Source of the DNA: Saccharothrix espanaensis DSM 44229 | Lineage (GTDB): Bacteria > Actinomycetota > Actinomycetes > Mycobacteriales > Pseudonocardiaceae | DNA length: 64,000 nt | Reading direction: 5' to 3' | Assembly: GCF_000328705.1 (NCBI RefSeq) | Contig: NC_019673.1 | Location: 7,885,501 to 7,949,500 of the forward strand | Shown here: positions 16,975 through 24,496 of the stretch, one piece after another | Position numbering within the stretch: position 1 is the first letter of the stretch | Layout: the number at the start of each line of letters is the position of its first letter | The notes under the pieces: model-generated | Databases searched by the model: none | Seen by the model: only the letters and a program-made list of their open reading frames with translations | Told to the model about the DNA's origin: nothing | Made by a program: the position numbers and the translations under genes

Positions 16975-17613
16975 CTAGGGCCGCACCGAGACCAGCACGT
17001 CCATGTCCACCACGAGGTCGAGCCGCTCGATCTGGTCGAGCCGGAACGAGGTCGAGCCGGGGATCCGCTCGTCCTCGGCGTGGTCGCTGCTCCACCAGCC
17101 GCCGATCTCGGCCTTGCCCGCGCGGTCGTGCACCACGAGCTTGCACCGCCGGCCGGGCGGGACGTGCCGGATCGACAGCCACAGCTCGGTGCCCCAGGAC
17201 TTGGCGACCAGGTCGGCCCGCGCCGCCACGCCGGTGCCGCCGTCGACCGCCGCCCAGGTCACCGGGTCGCCGCCGGCGGGCCGGAACACCAGCACGCCCA
17301 CCGCGACCAGGACCGCCACCAGCACGCCGACCCCGGCGAACAGCGGCCACCGGCGACGGGCCGCAGCGGGTTCACCGGCCGGTTCGGGCTCGGGCAGCGG
17401 GTAGAGGTCCGGGTCGGGCGCGGGGTCCTCGAACGGGAGTTCCAGGTCCTCCAACCGGACCTGGCTCAGCAGCCCCGGCAGCGGGGCCAGCCGCAGCATC
17501 TCCCGGCGGCACGCGGCGCAGGTGCGCAGGTGGCGCTCGAACGCCGAGCGCTCCGCCGGGTCCAGCGAGCCGAGCAGGTACACGCCCAGGGCGACGGTCC
17601 GGTCGCAGCTCAA
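16975..17613 (-). CDS. Zinc-finger anti-sigma factor, membrane-anchored
   Basis: A 212-residue anti-sigma factor. The N-terminal zinc-binding ASD has LGSLDPAERSAFERHLRTCAACRRE (HX3CX2C, about residues 28-35); a transmembrane helix at about 93-115 (FAGVGVLVAVLVAVGVLVF) separates it from a C-terminal extracytoplasmic domain of about 95 residues. It should hold the neighbouring ECF sigma inactive until a signal arrives outside. TTG 17613 is chosen because the sigma stop overlaps it (TTGA) and the protein then starts MSCDRTVALGVYLLG as in relatives. The outer domain resembles the anti-sigma C-terminal domains common in actinobacteria; ligand unknown. Confidence 0.85.
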   Translation of the reverse strand: MSCDRTVALGVYLLGSLDPAERSAFERHLRTCAACRREMLRLAPLPGLLSQVRLEDLELPFEDPAPDPDLYPLPEPEPAGEPAAARRRWPLFAGVGVLVAVLVAVGVLVFRPAGGDPVTWAAVDGGTGVAARADLVAKSWGTELWLSIRHVPPGRRCKLVVHDRAGKAEIGGWWSSDHAEDERIPGSTSFRLDQIERLDLVVDMDVLVSVRP

Positions 17614-18116
17614 GACTCCGTCACCCCCCGCTCCTCCAAGGCGTCGCGCAGCGCGCGCAGGGCGTAGAAGCAGCGCGACTTGACCGTGCCGGGCGGGACG
17701 CCCAGGACCGCCGCCGCCTCGGTGACGGTACGGCGGCGGTAGTAGAGCTCGACCACCACGGCCCGGTGGTCGGGGCTGAGCGCACGCAGCGCTTCGGCCA
17801 CCTGCCAGCTCTGCAGGACGTGCTCGACCTCGTCGGCGACCGGTGGCAGGTCTTTCGGCTCGATGGGCACCTCGCTGTTGCGCCCGCCGCGCCGCCGGAA
17901 GCCGGAGATGACCAGGTTCCGCGCCACTGTGTAGAGCCACGGCCCGGCGTCGTCCGGGGTCAGTTCGTCAACGTGCTTCCACGCACGTAACAACGTCTCT
18001 TGGACGACGTCCTCCGCGTACTGGTGGTCGCCGCCGACCAGGCGCAGCACGTAGCCGTGCAGCGGACCGCGCCAGCGGCCGTAGAGCTGCCTGACCACTT
18101 CTTCGCCACGGTCCAC
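17610..18116 (-). CDS. ECF RNA polymerase sigma factor
   Basis: The 168-residue protein has sigma region 2 (about 15-85, with YAEDVVQETLLRAW and GPWLYTVARNLVISGFRRR) and region 4 (about 115-160, with LSPDHRAVVVELYYRRRTVTEAAAVLGVPPGTVKSR). These are the core parts of group 4 sigma factors of the SigL/SigK-like type. The overlapping downstream gene encodes its zinc-finger anti-sigma factor. GTG 18116 is the start. The pair sits as an insert between smc and acyP. Targets unknown; autoregulation is usual in this family. Confidence 0.93.
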   Translation of the reverse strand: MDRGEEVVRQLYGRWRGPLHGYVLRLVGGDHQYAEDVVQETLLRAWKHVDELTPDDAGPWLYTVARNLVISGFRRRGGRNSEVPIEPKDLPPVADEVEHVLQSWQVAEALRALSPDHRAVVVELYYRRRTVTEAAAVLGVPPGTVKSRCFYALRALRDALEERGVTES

Positions 18117-18149
18117 ACCGGTTTACTACGCCACCGGACCCTTACGCGT

Positions 18150-18446
18150 TCAACGCTCCACGAAACCCGTGCGGCCGCCGCGGGCGTCCGACCAGCGCTC
18201 CACGACCGAGTCCACCCGACCGGGTGTACCGCCGGAGCGCAAAGCGTCCAACAAAGTACGACAAGCGGCCTCGGGACCTTCCGCGTCGACCTCGACCCGG
18301 CCGTCGTCCAGGTTCGACGCGCTGCCGACCAGCCCCAGCTCAAGGGCCCTGGCGCGGGTCCACCACCGGAAGCCGACCCCTTGGACTTGCCCCCGCACCC
18401 AGGCGGTGAGGCGCACGGTCCGCTCTGCTCCAGTCACAACTGCCAT
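18150..18446 (-). CDS. acyP: Acylphosphatase
   Basis: Acylphosphatase hydrolyses carboxyl-phosphate bonds of small acyl phosphates. The 98-residue product is of usual size, with the phosphate loop VQGVGFRWW holding the catalytic Arg (about residue 27) and the catalytic Asn in [14 protein letters not shown] (about 45). A slightly long N-terminus of about 8 residues precedes the core; a start further in is possible. It is divergent from the CAP-domain gene, with only 37 bases between them. Confidence 0.92.
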   Translation of the reverse strand: MAVVTGAERTVRLTAWVRGQVQGVGFRWWTRARALELGLVGSASNLDDGRVEVDAEGPEAACRTLLDALRSGGTPGRVDSVVERWSDARGGRTGFVER

Positions 18447-18447
18447 C

Positions 18448-18475
18448 CTGACATTTCACCCGTTAGTGGTACGGT
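18448..18475 (+). promoter_or_regulatory. Promoter of the CAP-domain gene, near-leaderless
   Basis: CTGACA (18448-18453) and TACGGT (18470-18475) are separated by 16 bases. The GTG start at 18484 is 8 bases after the -10 box, so transcription would start at or just before the start codon. Confidence 0.5.
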
Positions 18476-18483
18476 GCGCGACC

Positions 18484-19206
18484 GTGACTGCGCGGCGCGG
18501 TAACCGATCCGTGATGGGCGTTCTGGTCGGGCTGCTGCTCGGGGCCGCCGGTGCGACCGGTGTGGCCGTGGCCGGCCCGGAGCGACTCGCCCCGTTCGTC
18601 GCCGCGCCCACCACAACACAGGACGACCAGGGCGACAACACGGGCGTCGGCGGAGTGGGCGGTATCGGCCTGCCCGCCCGCACCACCCAGCCCACCGCTC
18701 CCGCGCCGACCACCACCGAGTCGTCGACCACCACCGCTCCCACCACGACGACCACCACCACCACCGAGCAGACGACGACCACCACAACCGTCGCGCCCAC
18801 GACCGCGCCTCCGACCACCACCACGGTCCCCGCACCCGTGTCGGAGCCGCAGCGGGTCGTGGACCTGGTCAACGAGGCGCGCTCCGCCGCCGGGTGCGGC
18901 CCGGTGAAGGTGGACGACCGCGCGGTGAAGTCGGCCCAGGGCCACAGCGACGACATGTCGGCGCGCGACTACTTCTCGCACGACACCCCGGAGGGCGTCG
19001 ACTTCGCGCAGCGGATGCGCGCGGCCGGCTACCCGAGCCCCGGCGGCGAGAACATCGCGAAGGGCCAGCGCACGCCGGAATCGGTGATGAAGGCGTGGAT
19101 GAACTCCGACGGCCACCGGCGCAACATCCTGAACTGCGGGTTCACCGCGATCGGGGTGGGCCTGGCCGTCGACGGCTGGTACTGGACCCAGAATTTCGGC
19201 TGGTGA
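18484..19206 (+). CDS. Secreted CAP-domain protein with Thr-rich linker
   Basis: A 240-residue exported protein. A signal-like helix (about 11-32) is followed by a low-complexity linker (about 55-115) made mostly of Thr, Pro and Ala, and a C-terminal CAP (SCP/PR-1, YkwD-like) domain (about 120-240). The domain shows VVDLVNEARSAAGC, GHSDDMSARDYFSHDTPEG, PGGENIAKG and MNSDGHRRNIL motifs, including the two His residues of the CAP cavity. Bacterial CAP proteins are cell-wall associated; the activity is unsettled. The Thr/Pro linker may be O-mannosylated. Two further Thr-rich membrane-anchored proteins follow. Confidence 0.9.
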   Translation: MTARRGNRSVMGVLVGLLLGAAGATGVAVAGPERLAPFVAAPTTTQDDQGDNTGVGGVGGIGLPARTTQPTAPAPTTTESSTTTAPTTTTTTTTEQTTTTTTVAPTTAPPTTTTVPAPVSEPQRVVDLVNEARSAAGCGPVKVDDRAVKSAQGHSDDMSARDYFSHDTPEGVDFAQRMRAAGYPSPGGENIAKGQRTPESVMKAWMNSDGHRRNILNCGFTAIGVGLAVDGWYWTQNFGW

Positions 19207-19218
19207 CGAGGAGTGCGA

Positions 19219-19713
19219 GTGACCGACGGGCTGTACGAGACCCCGGAACCCGACCGCCGCCGGCCGCGCGTGTCGCCCAACGTCCTGCTGGCCGCGGCCG
19301 GCGTGCTGGTGGCGACGATCTTCGCGTCCGTCGCCTCGATCGCGGGCGCGGCGCAGGAGGCGGGCCCCGCCAAGCCGACGCCGCGCGAGGACGTCGTGCT
19401 GCGCAGCACGCTGGTCACCGCACCGACCACGACGGCGTCGTCCGCGCCGATCGCCACGACCACCGAGACGACGACCGCGCCCAGCGAGACGACGACCACC
19501 ACCACCACGACGGCCAAGCGCACCCGCGTGACCACGGTGACCAACCCGGACGGCACCACCACGACCACCACGGTCGAGGACACCCCGACGGACAACCCGA
19601 ACCCCACGACCACTTCCGACCCGACGCCTCCCACGTCGGACCCGGCGACATCGGACACCACCACCACGACGACGACCACGACGACCACCACCGCGCCGTC
19701 GTCCGGGAGATAG
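19219..19713 (+). CDS. Membrane-anchored Thr-rich protein (hypothetical)
   Basis: A 164-residue protein with a short basic cytoplasmic N-terminus (PDRRRPRVSPN), one membrane helix (about 22-44) and an extracytoplasmic region of low complexity. More than half of the last 90 residues are Thr, in runs of up to about a dozen, ending in TTAPSSGR. There is no recognised domain. GTG 19219 is chosen because GAGGAG lies 5 bases upstream; GTG 19213 overlaps that site. It follows the CAP gene by 12 bases and is probably cotranscribed. The composition resembles a glycosylated cell-surface stalk. Confidence 0.7.
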   Translation: MTDGLYETPEPDRRRPRVSPNVLLAAAGVLVATIFASVASIAGAAQEAGPAKPTPREDVVLRSTLVTAPTTTASSAPIATTTETTTAPSETTTTTTTTAKRTRVTTVTNPDGTTTTTTVEDTPTDNPNPTTTSDPTPPTSDPATSDTTTTTTTTTTTTAPSSGR

Positions 19714-19745
19714 CCCCGCCAAACGAGGGTGTTGTCCGAGGGTGA

Positions 19746-19775
19746 CGGTCCGCCACACGAAGGTGTGGAGGACCG
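19746..19775 (+). terminator. Hairpin terminator after the first two Thr-rich genes
   Basis: CGGTCC (19746-19751) and CCACAC (19753-19758) pair with GTGTGG (19763-19768) and GGACCG (19770-19775) around a GAAG loop, with one G-A mismatch. It lies 32 bases after the stop codon. Confidence 0.65.
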
Positions 19776-19857
19776 CCCGAACGATTCGCCCGCCGGCCCG
19801 ATCCGCCGATAACCCGGACACCTGACCATCCGACCGGGTTCCCCACAGGGAGATGGC

Positions 19858-20322
19858 GTGTTCGAGCAAGATCCTCAGCCGGCACCGAAGAGGAAGGCCT
19901 CCTCGGTGGCGCTGCTGGCGGGCGGCGGCGCGGTCGTCGCCACCGTGATGGCCACCCTCGCGTCCATGCTGGCCCTGGGCGGCGAGCCGGATCCGGCGCC
20001 GCCCGAGCCGCGCGCCGACGTGCAGCCGACGGTCGAGACGTCGGTGCGGGTCGCCGCCGACGGCAGCACGTCCACCGTGGTGGTCACCGTGTCCGCGCGG
20101 GCCCCGAAGTCGTCGACGGCGTCCGCGGAGCCGGCGAAGAAGGAGCCGGAGGCGGCCGGGCCACGACCGGAGGAGCCGAAGGTCGAGCAGACCACGACCA
20201 CCGCGCCGGTGGTGCCGACGTCGCAGTCGCAGAGCAACCCGCCGACGTCCTACAGCCCGACGTCGGCCTCCTCGTCCAGCGCGACGACGACGCCGACCCT
20301 CACGACGACCTCCGCGCCGTAG
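19858..20322 (+). CDS. Membrane-anchored Ser/Thr/Pro-rich protein (hypothetical)
   Basis: The 154-residue protein has the same layout as the preceding gene: a basic start (PAPKRKASS), one membrane helix (about 16-40, LLAGGGAVVATVMATLASMLAL) and a Pro/Thr/Ser-rich outer region with no recognised fold. A short beta-like segment (about 58-80, VETSVRVAADGSTSTVVVTVSA) precedes the low-complexity tail. GTG 19858 has GGGAG 7 bases upstream. It has its own transcription unit, since a hairpin at 19746-19775 ends the previous one. The three consecutive surface proteins may act together, but nothing in the sequence proves it. Confidence 0.7.
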   Translation: MFEQDPQPAPKRKASSVALLAGGGAVVATVMATLASMLALGGEPDPAPPEPRADVQPTVETSVRVAADGSTSTVVVTVSARAPKSSTASAEPAKKEPEAAGPRPEEPKVEQTTTTAPVVPTSQSQSNPPTSYSPTSASSSSATTTPTLTTTSAP

Positions 20323-20371
20323 CGGGAAAACCGCGGGCGACCGGCGGGCGCGGTCACTAGGGTCCGGTCGA

Positions 20372-21223
20372 ATGAGCGACTTCACCGCACCGCCGGTCGA
20401 CCCGTCGAACACCGGCCAGCTCGACGCCTGGGACGGCGACCAGGGCGACCTGTGGATCGACCAGGCAGACCGCCTCGAACGGGGACTCGCCCGCTACCAC
20501 CCGGGCTTCCTGGCCGCCGCCGCGCCCACCCCGGTCTCGGACGTGCTCGACGTCGGCTGCGGCGGCGGCCGGACCACGCTGGACGCGGCCCGCCGGGCGC
20601 GCTCGGCGCTGGGCGTCGACCTGTCGTCGCGGATGATCGACCGGGCCCGCGCGCAGGCGGCCCGGGAGGGGCTGGCGAACGCGGCGTTCGAGCAGGCCGA
20701 CGCGCAGATCCACCCGTTCCCGGACGCCGCGTTCGACGTGGTGATCAGCCGGTTCGGCGCGATGTTCTTCGGCGACCCGGTGGCCGCGTTCGGCAACCTC
20801 GCCCGCGCGCTGCGGCCCGGCGGCCGGGTGGTGCTGCTGACCTGGCAGGACTTCCGGCGCAACGAGTTCTTCGACGGGTTCCGCACGCTGCTGGCCGGCG
20901 GCCGGGACCTGCCCGACCCGCCGACCGACACGCCGAGCCCGTTCGCGCTCAGCGAGCCGGACCGGGTCCGCCGGGTGCTGACCGAGGCCGGTCTGGCGGA
21001 CGTGCGGCTCACCTCGCTGACCGAGCAGATGTACCTCGGCCGGGACGTCGAGGACGCCTTCGGGTACGTCACGCTGCGCCACGAGTCGCAGATCCGGGAC
21101 CTCCCGCCGGAGGCCGTGCCGGGCGCGCTGGAGGCGGTGCGGGCGAGCCTGGCGGAGCACGTGACCCCGGAGGGCGTCCGCTACGGCTCGGCGGTCTGGC
21201 TGGTCGAGGCGCGCAAGCCCTGA
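20372..21223 (+). CDS. Class I SAM-dependent methyltransferase
   Basis: A 283-residue methyltransferase with motif I VLDVGCGGGRTTLDAARRA (about 55), an acidic DLSSRMIDRAR loop, and motif IV region FDVVISRFGAMFF (about 123). The FGAMFFGDPVAAFGNLARALRPGGR segment matches the methyltransferase_11 group, close to UbiE-like enzymes. Substrate is unknown. ATG 20372 precedes MSDFTAPPVDPSNTGQLDAWDG, a common beginning of this subfamily. It is convergent with the aac(2') gene one base away from its stop. Confidence 0.88.
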   Translation: MSDFTAPPVDPSNTGQLDAWDGDQGDLWIDQADRLERGLARYHPGFLAAAAPTPVSDVLDVGCGGGRTTLDAARRARSALGVDLSSRMIDRARAQAAREGLANAAFEQADAQIHPFPDAAFDVVISRFGAMFFGDPVAAFGNLARALRPGGRVVLLTWQDFRRNEFFDGFRTLLAGGRDLPDPPTDTPSPFALSEPDRVRRVLTEAGLADVRLTSLTEQMYLGRDVEDAFGYVTLRHESQIRDLPPEAVPGALEAVRASLAEHVTPEGVRYGSAVWLVEARKP

Positions 21224-21224
21224 C

Positions 21225-21758
21225 CTACCAGACGTCGCCCTCGCGCCAGTCGCAGGCCAGCGGCCCGTCCACGTCCGGCACGACCTCGACGGGCAGCACG
21301 AAGATGCCGCCGTCGTCGTCCTCGGTGCGCTGCGGCCCGGCCGGGCCCAGCACCGAGGTCGGCCCGCGCCACAACCGCCAGCCGCGCCCCGCGTAGAAGT
21401 CCAGCGCGGTCTCGGCCGACGCCAGCGCGCCCGCCTGGTAGGCCCGCCGCACCACGTCCTCCAGCGCGCCCATCACCGCCGCGCCGTGCCCGCGCCCCCG
21501 CCGGTCCGCCCGGACGGCGACGGCCTCGACGTACCCGGTCCGCCACGCGCGCCCGTCGTGCAGCAGCCGGCGCTGCACGACGGCCCCGTGGCCGACGAGT
21601 TCGTCGTCCTCCCAGACGAACGCGTGCACGCCGCCCAGCGCGTGCTCCCAGTCCTCGTCGCTGAAACCGCCGTCGAACGCGTCGTCGCACAACGCGCGTG
21701 CCGCCGCGAGGACCGCCGGGTCCACTTCGGACGTGTGGGCCGTGGTCACTACCGTCAT
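21225..21758 (-). CDS. aac(2')-I: Aminoglycoside 2'-N-acetyltransferase, AAC(2')-I type
   Basis: This 177-residue GNAT enzyme closely resembles mycobacterial AAC(2')-Ic (181 residues). Shared segments include DEDWEHALGGVHAFVWED, VQRRLL, GYVEAVAVRADRRGRGHGAAVM (acetyl-CoA-binding R-x-x-G-x-G), FYAGRGW, GPTSVLGP, and the C-terminal CDWREGDVW. The enzyme acetylates the 2'-amino group of aminoglycosides such as gentamicin and tobramycin; in mycobacteria it is chromosomal and may also act on cell-wall sugars. ATG 21758 starts MTVVTTAHTSEVD. It is divergent from an oxidoreductase. Whether it gives resistance in this host cannot be seen. Confidence 0.92.
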   Translation of the reverse strand: MTVVTTAHTSEVDPAVLAAARALCDDAFDGGFSDEDWEHALGGVHAFVWEDDELVGHGAVVQRRLLHDGRAWRTGYVEAVAVRADRRGRGHGAAVMGALEDVVRRAYQAGALASAETALDFYAGRGWRLWRGPTSVLGPAGPQRTEDDDGGIFVLPVEVVPDVDGPLACDWREGDVW

Positions 21759-21891
21759 CGAGCCGCCAATCCGTTGTCCACCAACGACACCACGGCCTCC
21801 GGCGAGCACAGGCCGCGCAGTGCGCACGTACTGCCAACGATCATCTCGGCCGCGAAGTGCCCGAACCGCCGCGAACCGGCCACGACGTCCG

Positions 21892-21918
21892 GTGACACGA
21901 GTCACAGCGGGCCGCTGT
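21892..21918. promoter_or_regulatory. Overlapping inverted repeats before the NDH-2-like gene
   Basis: GTGAC (21892-21896)/GTCAC (21901-21905) with a 4-base spacer overlaps ACAGCG (21904-21909)/CGCTGT (21913-21918) with a 3-base spacer. They lie about 50 bases before the start codon at 21969 and are candidate operators in the 210-base divergent region. Confidence 0.45.
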
Positions 21919-21968
21919 CACGAACCGCCGCCCCGTCCCGCTCCACTGCCGACGAGAGGACGGGGACA

Positions 21969-23072
21969 ATGACAGAGCACATCGTGGTCGTCGGCGCGGG
22001 CTACACGGGGTTGGCGGCGGCCAAGCTGGCGGCGAAGTGGACCGATGCCGAGGTCACCCTGGTCAACGACCGCGACCGGTTCGTGGAGCGGGTCCGACTG
22101 CACCAGCTCGCCGCCGGGCAGACCTTGCGCGACCTGCCGCTGGCCGACCTGCTGCGAGGAACCCGGGTCCGGCTCGTCGTCGACCGGGTCACCGCGATCG
22201 ACTCGCAGATCCGCGAGGTCCAGCTCACCGACGGCACTCTCGCCTACGACAGGCTGATCTACGCGCTGGGCAGCCACGCCGACCTGGACTCGGTGCCCGG
22301 CGTCCGCGAGCACGCGCACACCGTGGCCACCCCGGGCGAGGCCGAGCGGCTGCGCGCCGACCTGGCCCACGCGCGGGTCGTGGCGGTGGTCGGCGGAGGA
22401 CTGACCGGGATCGAGGCGGCGGCCGAACTCGCCGAGAGCCTGCCGCACCTCAAGGTCGTGCTGGTCGCCGCCGGCGGGCTCGGCGAGGCGCTGTCGGCCA
22501 AGGCCCGGCGGTACCTGCGCACCACGTTCGACCGACTGGGCGTCGAGGTGCGCGAGCACAGCCGCGTCACGGCCGTGGACGCCGACGGCCTGACTCTCGC
22601 CGACGGCACCCGGGCAGCCGCCGACACGGTCGTGTGGACGGCCGGCTTCCGCGTGCCGGACCTCGCCCGCGACGCCGGGTTCGCCGTGGACGGCAACGGC
22701 CGGATGGTCGTGGACCAGGCGCTCGCGTCGGTCTCGCACCCGGAGGTGCTCGGGGTCGGCGACGCCGCCGCCCTCCGCCGCCCCGACGGGCTGGAGCTGC
22801 GCATGGCGTGCGCGACCGGTCTGCCGACCACCCAGCGGGCCGTGCGGGCGCTGGCGGACCGGCTGAGGGGCAAGGAGCCCAAGCCCTTCCGGTTCGCCTA
22901 CCTCAACCAGTGCGTGAGCCTCGGGCGCAAGCACGGCCTGGTCCAGTTCGTGCGCGGCGACGACAGCCCGCGCGAGGCCGTGCTCACCGGACGCCTCGCG
23001 GCCCGCTACAAGGAGGCCATCGTGCGCGGCACGGTCCTGTTCGAGCGCCACCCGACGATGCCCGCCGGCTGA
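21969..23072 (+). CDS. NAD(P)/FAD-dependent oxidoreductase, NDH-2-like
   Basis: A 367-residue two-dinucleotide-binding-domain flavoprotein. The FAD motif HIVVVGAGYTGLAAAKLAA is at residues 4-22, the NAD(P)H motif VVAVVGGGLTGIEAAAEL near 141, and the second FAD contact VLGVGDAAA near residue 260. It is shorter than classical type II NADH dehydrogenases and lacks an obvious C-terminal membrane anchor. Relatives are annotated as NADH dehydrogenase FAD-containing subunit or ferredoxin reductase. ATG 21969 has a purine-rich GAGGACGGGGA upstream. Electron acceptor unknown. Confidence 0.87.
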   Translation: MTEHIVVVGAGYTGLAAAKLAAKWTDAEVTLVNDRDRFVERVRLHQLAAGQTLRDLPLADLLRGTRVRLVVDRVTAIDSQIREVQLTDGTLAYDRLIYALGSHADLDSVPGVREHAHTVATPGEAERLRADLAHARVVAVVGGGLTGIEAAAELAESLPHLKVVLVAAGGLGEALSAKARRYLRTTFDRLGVEVREHSRVTAVDADGLTLADGTRAAADTVVWTAGFRVPDLARDAGFAVDGNGRMVVDQALASVSHPEVLGVGDAAALRRPDGLELRMACATGLPTTQRAVRALADRLRGKEPKPFRFAYLNQCVSLGRKHGLVQFVRGDDSPREAVLTGRLAARYKEAIVRGTVLFERHPTMPAG

Positions 23073-23093
23073 GGCGTCCCCGCGGCTCGCGCC

Positions 23094-23771
23094 TCAGAGC
23101 TCGAAGCGGTACCCCATCCCCGGTTCGGTCACCAGGTGCCGGGGGTGGGACGGCTCGGGCTCCAGCTTGCGCCGCAGCTGCGCCAGGTACACCCGCAGGT
23201 AGTGGGTCTCCTTCGCGTACTGCGGCCCCCACACCTCCTGGAGCAGCTGCTTCTGCGCGACCAGCCGGCCCCGGTTGCGGGCCAGGATCTCCAGCAGGCC
23301 CCACTCGGTGGGCGTCAGGTGCACCTCCTCGCCCTCCCGGAGCACCTTCTTCGCGGCCAGGTCGACGGTGAACGACGCCGTCTCCACCACCGCGTCCTCG
23401 CCCTCGGCCACCGCCGACCGGCGCACCGCGGCGCGCAGCCGGGCCAGCAGCTCGTCCATGCCGAACGGCTTGGTCACGTAGTCGTCCGCGCCGGCGTCGA
23501 GCGCCTCGACCTTGTCCGACGAGTCGGTGCGCGCGGACAGCACGATGATCGGCACGGACGTCCAGCCGCGCAGGCCCGCGATCACCTCCGTGCCGTCGAC
23601 GTCGGGCAGCCCGAGGTCGAGCACGACGACGTCCGGCTTGCCCTCGGCGGCGGCCTTGAGCGCGGTGGTGCCGTCGTGGGCGGTGAGGACCGAGTAGCCC
23701 CGCGCGGACAGGTTGATCCGCAGCGCGCGCACGATCTGCGGTTCGTCGTCGACCACGAGCACCTTCGTCAC
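23094..23771 (-). CDS. kdpE: OmpR-family response regulator, KdpE-like, without adjacent kinase
   Basis: The 225-residue regulator has a receiver domain (KVLVVDDEPQIVRALR, phospho-Asp in VVVLDLGLPDVDG at about 52, Thr/Ser switch in IIVLSAR, Lys in DYVTKPF) and a winged-helix effector (LTPTEWGLLEILARNRGRLV, then YLRVYLAQLRRKLE). The AETHYLRVYLAQLRRKLE-type helix and RALRINLSARGY are typical of KdpE, which activates the high-affinity potassium pump kdpFABC with KdpD. No kdpD or kdp pump gene lies in the window: upstream there is only a promoter region, then marR. It is therefore an orphan in this location. Confidence 0.82.
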   Translation of the reverse strand: MTKVLVVDDEPQIVRALRINLSARGYSVLTAHDGTTALKAAAEGKPDVVVLDLGLPDVDGTEVIAGLRGWTSVPIIVLSARTDSSDKVEALDAGADDYVTKPFGMDELLARLRAAVRRSAVAEGEDAVVETASFTVDLAAKKVLREGEEVHLTPTEWGLLEILARNRGRLVAQKQLLQEVWGPQYAKETHYLRVYLAQLRRKLEPEPSHPRHLVTEPGMGYRFEL

Positions 23772-23890
23772 GGTCCGACACTACGTCGTGCCCGGTCCGG
23801 CGTGCCGCCCCCGCCTCGGGTTTACCGCTTTTCTGATGACGTCTTGATGCCCGTCACCACGGCTTTTATGCCGTTTTAACGGCGGGGGAA

Positions 23891-23904
23891 CCGCACCGGT
23901 GCGG
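23891..23904. promoter_or_regulatory. 14-bp palindrome in the kdpE/marR divergent region
   Basis: CCGCACCGGTGCGG is a perfect palindrome 120 bases before the kdpE start and 124 bases before marR. It may be an operator or a hairpin. Confidence 0.35.
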
Positions 23905-23975
23905 AAACAGTGAGTACATCCGGGTGCGAATGAATCGGTTCGCTGGACAGCGGTACACCAATAGTGCGAATGTCC

Positions 23976-23991
23976 TGTCCGAATTCGGACA
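23976..23991. promoter_or_regulatory. 16-bp perfect palindrome upstream of marR
   Basis: TGTCCGAATTCGGACA is perfectly symmetric and ends 36 bases before the marR start at 24028, a typical place for an autoregulatory MarR operator. GTGCGAATG occurs twice nearby (23924-23932 and 23964-23972) as a direct repeat. Confidence 0.5.
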
Positions 23992-24027
23992 CTTGCTCAC
24001 GGTCGGTGAGCCACGAGGAGGTCCTCG

Positions 24028-24465
24028 ATGACCACCAGTGTGACCAACCAGGATGCGTTACAGCTCGTGGTCGCCGTACACCGGCTGATCCGGAGCCTGC
24101 GCCAGTCGGCACCCGTCCGACGGCTGCAGCCCACGCAGCTGCTCGTGCTCGCCGAACTCGCCGCGCAGGGACCCATGCGCATCGGCGAGATCGCGGTGCG
24201 CGCGCTGTGCTCCCAGCCCACGGCGACCACGGTGGTGACAGGCCTGGAATCCGGCGGGCTGGTGCGCCGGGAAGCGGACCCGGCGGACGGCCGCGCCACG
24301 ATCGTGGAGCTGACCGGCGCGGGCCGCGAGACGATCCTCTCGCTGGCGCACGGCGAAGCCGAACTGCTCTCCGAGCGGATCTCGCGACTGTCCGAAGAGG
24401 AGCGCGGCCACCTCCGGTCGGCCACCCCGCTGCTGCGCCGGCTCGCCGAGCCGAAAGCACGCTGA
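24028..24465 (+). CDS. MarR-family transcriptional regulator
   Basis: A 145-residue winged-helix protein. The DNA-binding part (about 45-100) shows MRIGEIAVRALCSQPTATTVVTGLESGGLVRREADPADGRATIVELT, with the typical Asp-x-Arg wing (DPADGRA). ATG 24028 has GAGGAGG at a good distance. No target gene lies downstream in the same direction; the next gene (mutM) converges. The palindrome at 23976-23991 suggests autoregulation, and the divergent kdpE-like gene is a possible second target. Confidence 0.87.
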   Translation: MTTSVTNQDALQLVVAVHRLIRSLRQSAPVRRLQPTQLLVLAELAAQGPMRIGEIAVRALCSQPTATTVVTGLESGGLVRREADPADGRATIVELTGAGRETILSLAHGEAELLSERISRLSEEERGHLRSATPLLRRLAEPKAR

Positions 24466-24496
24466 CGCGCATTCCACGCCGGCCGGCCCGGTGCCG

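Noticed and set aside
12566-16978. Very long open frame (1470 codons) opposite smc
   Set aside because: It is antisense to the well-supported smc gene; long frames on the opposite strand are normal at this G+C content and the sequence has no family features.
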